Source: Microvirga sp. VF16
GTDB taxonomy: Bacteria > Pseudomonadota > Alphaproteobacteria > Rhizobiales > Beijerinckiaceae
NCBI RefSeq assembly: GCF_016864375.1
Contig: NZ_CP069356.1
Span: forward strand, 620,001 to 684,000
Length of the DNA stretch: 64,000 nucleotides
Reading direction: 5' to 3'
In this document: piece by piece, positions 62,858 to 64,000 of the stretch
How positions within the stretch are numbered: the first letter of the stretch is position 1
How the letters are laid out: every line of letters begins with the position of its first letter
Translations under genes and position numbers: made by a program
Notes under the pieces: generated by a model
The model's database searches: none
Told to the model about the DNA's origin: nothing
Seen by the model: the letters and a program-made list of their open reading frames with translations, nothing else

Positions 62858-64000
62858 TCATTGGCGGCACCCGAGCACCCTTTCGGTGATCGCGGTTTCC
62901 AGGTGGCCACAAACCGCCAGTAGGCTTCCTCTGCCTGGCCGGATCATCTCTCGTTCTGCTTCCCGCACCGCCTTGTGGCTGTAGGCCGCGGCTGCCCCTT
63001 TCTGCTTTCCGCCACGCCGAGACGGATATCCTGCTGCCAGTTCCAGGTAGCGCAATTTCCACTGCAGCAGCGCCGGCCTGCTCCAGGTGTAGTCCTCCTC
63101 TTTGCTCAGCATATGCCAGACGATCACCGCCAGCTTGCGTGCCGTCGCCACGGCCGCCACCGACTTGCCGCGCTTGTTCCTGATGCGAACAAAGAAGGCT
63201 CGCAGTGGCCCGGGGACGCCGGAGATCACCCAGGCGGCTTCGACCAACATCGAACGGGCGTGAGCCCGACCCTGTTTGCTGATGCGGCCATGATAGGCGG
63301 GCCTGTCACCAGACTGCCGGACTTGAGGATTGAGCCCGAAGTAGCTCACCAGCTTTTGCGGCGAGGAGAAGCGTTTGATGTCGCCGATCGCAGCCAGGAC
63401 GCTCATCGCGACAGTTGCATTGCCCCCCGTGATCGTCATCAACCGCCTGACCTGCGGATCATCAAGCGCCTTCTGGGCGAGGCTCTTATCCAAGTCAGCA
63501 AGTTCGGCGCCGAGGCGATCCAGCTCACCGGCATGGCGCACGATCACCCGGCGCTGATCCTCGGCGAGCGGGAGGGCCTCCAGCCAGGCCCTCCCGCGTT
63601 TTGAGAACAAGCTCCCTTGATAAGGCGGGATCAGGTGAGCATGCAGAACCGCGTGGATCCGGTTCTTGAGCCGGGTCATCTGCGAGACCAACTGGGTGGC
63701 TCTGCCGTGATACGGCGGCGCGTCTCGGTCTCCTCGTCCGGCATCCAGACCTCGGGTAAAAACCCGCTCGCATGGAGCTTGGCCAGCACGCGGGCATCGA
63801 TCTTATCGGTCTTGACTTTGGCCCAGGCGATCGCCCGCACCAGGTTGGGATTGGCAATCACCACGCGCGCCACGAAGGGCGACAGCAGGCGCACGATGGC
63901 GCTGGTGTTGCCGGTCGCCTCCAGGACGACCTCGTCGTCCGGCTTCAGGGATTTGGCAAAGTGCAGCAAACGGCTGCGTTCGAGATCGACCTTGCCAGCA
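62858..64000 (-). pseudogene. IS110-family transposase with a frameshift, cut by the window edge
   Basis: Two adjoining minus-strand frames make one IS110 transposase. The N-terminal one (63676 to the edge) has DDEVVLEATGNTSAIVRLLS (the Glu of DEDD) and KVKTDKIDARVLAKLHASGF (Asp pair), ending in PDEETETRRRITAEPPS. The C-terminal one (62858-63691) takes up at RATQLVSQMTRLKNRIHAVL and shows RRLMTITGGNATVAMSVLAA, KLVSYFGLNPQVRQSGD and KQGRAHARSMLVEAAW. A one-base shift near 63705 separates them. Different from both copies at the left of the window. Confidence 0.75.

Overview
The window reads as accessory DNA of a high-GC alphaproteobacterium, most likely order Hyphomicrobiales (rhizobia, Methylobacteriaceae or Microvirga relatives). 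This rests on the GapR (DUF2312) protein, a MucR/Ros regulator, the polyamine and opine-type catabolic genes, and IS110, IS5-like, IS6 and IS630 transposases at both ends. The genus cannot be fixed from the sequence alone.

Layout. 1-3.4 kb: end of a sulfatase-like gene and two convergent IS110-type transposases. 3.6-11.3 kb: a tightly overlapping minus-strand operon of a spermidine/putrescine-type ABC transporter (ATPase, two permeases, binding protein) with a three-subunit flavin/iron-sulfur dehydrogenase, divergent from an IclR regulator. 11.4-23.9 kb: two double-domain GNAT acetyltransferases beside catabolic genes (ArgE-like deacylase, 2-hydroxyacid dehydrogenase, cupin, two aldehyde dehydrogenases, a tartrate/isopropylmalate-type dehydrogenase, a PuuB-like oxidase, a haloacid dehalogenase, a class III aminotransferase). 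24-29.2 kb: a dipeptide/opine-type ABC transporter with a fused double ATPase, then an Lrp regulator and another amino-acid oxidase. Together these look like uptake and stepwise oxidation of N-substituted amino acids, opines or polyamines to central metabolites; the exact substrate is not visible.

31.5-43 kb is decaying: a D-amino-acid dehydrogenase gene split cleanly by an IS with 15-bp terminal repeats and a 6-bp target duplication, a pyruvate phosphate dikinase with its middle deleted, and fragments of IS6, argE, GNAT and serine-recombinase genes. Among them are an intact NDH-2, aspartate ammonia-lyase and a compositionally foreign cyclodeaminase/dehydratase pair. 43.2-51.9 kb is more chromosomal in character (DNA polymerase IV, amidohydrolase, methyltransferase, frameshifted aac(3)-I-like gene, GapR, hemolysin III, XRE and MucR regulators).

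52.7-59.4 kb looks like the replication/integration end of an integrative element: a tyrosine integrase beside the 3' half of a tRNA-Lys gene, a small HTH protein, a primase-helicase, and two unusual repeat systems. The first is four blocks of exactly eight 10-bp TGRGAC units (52743-53167) separated by 32-40 bp; the second is about ten copies of AAACTYCTGACA in both orientations (53275-53556). These repeats are the strongest candidate for something undescribed. The window closes with an MFS transporter and a nest of broken insertion sequences (IS630 cut by IS6, frameshifted IS110).
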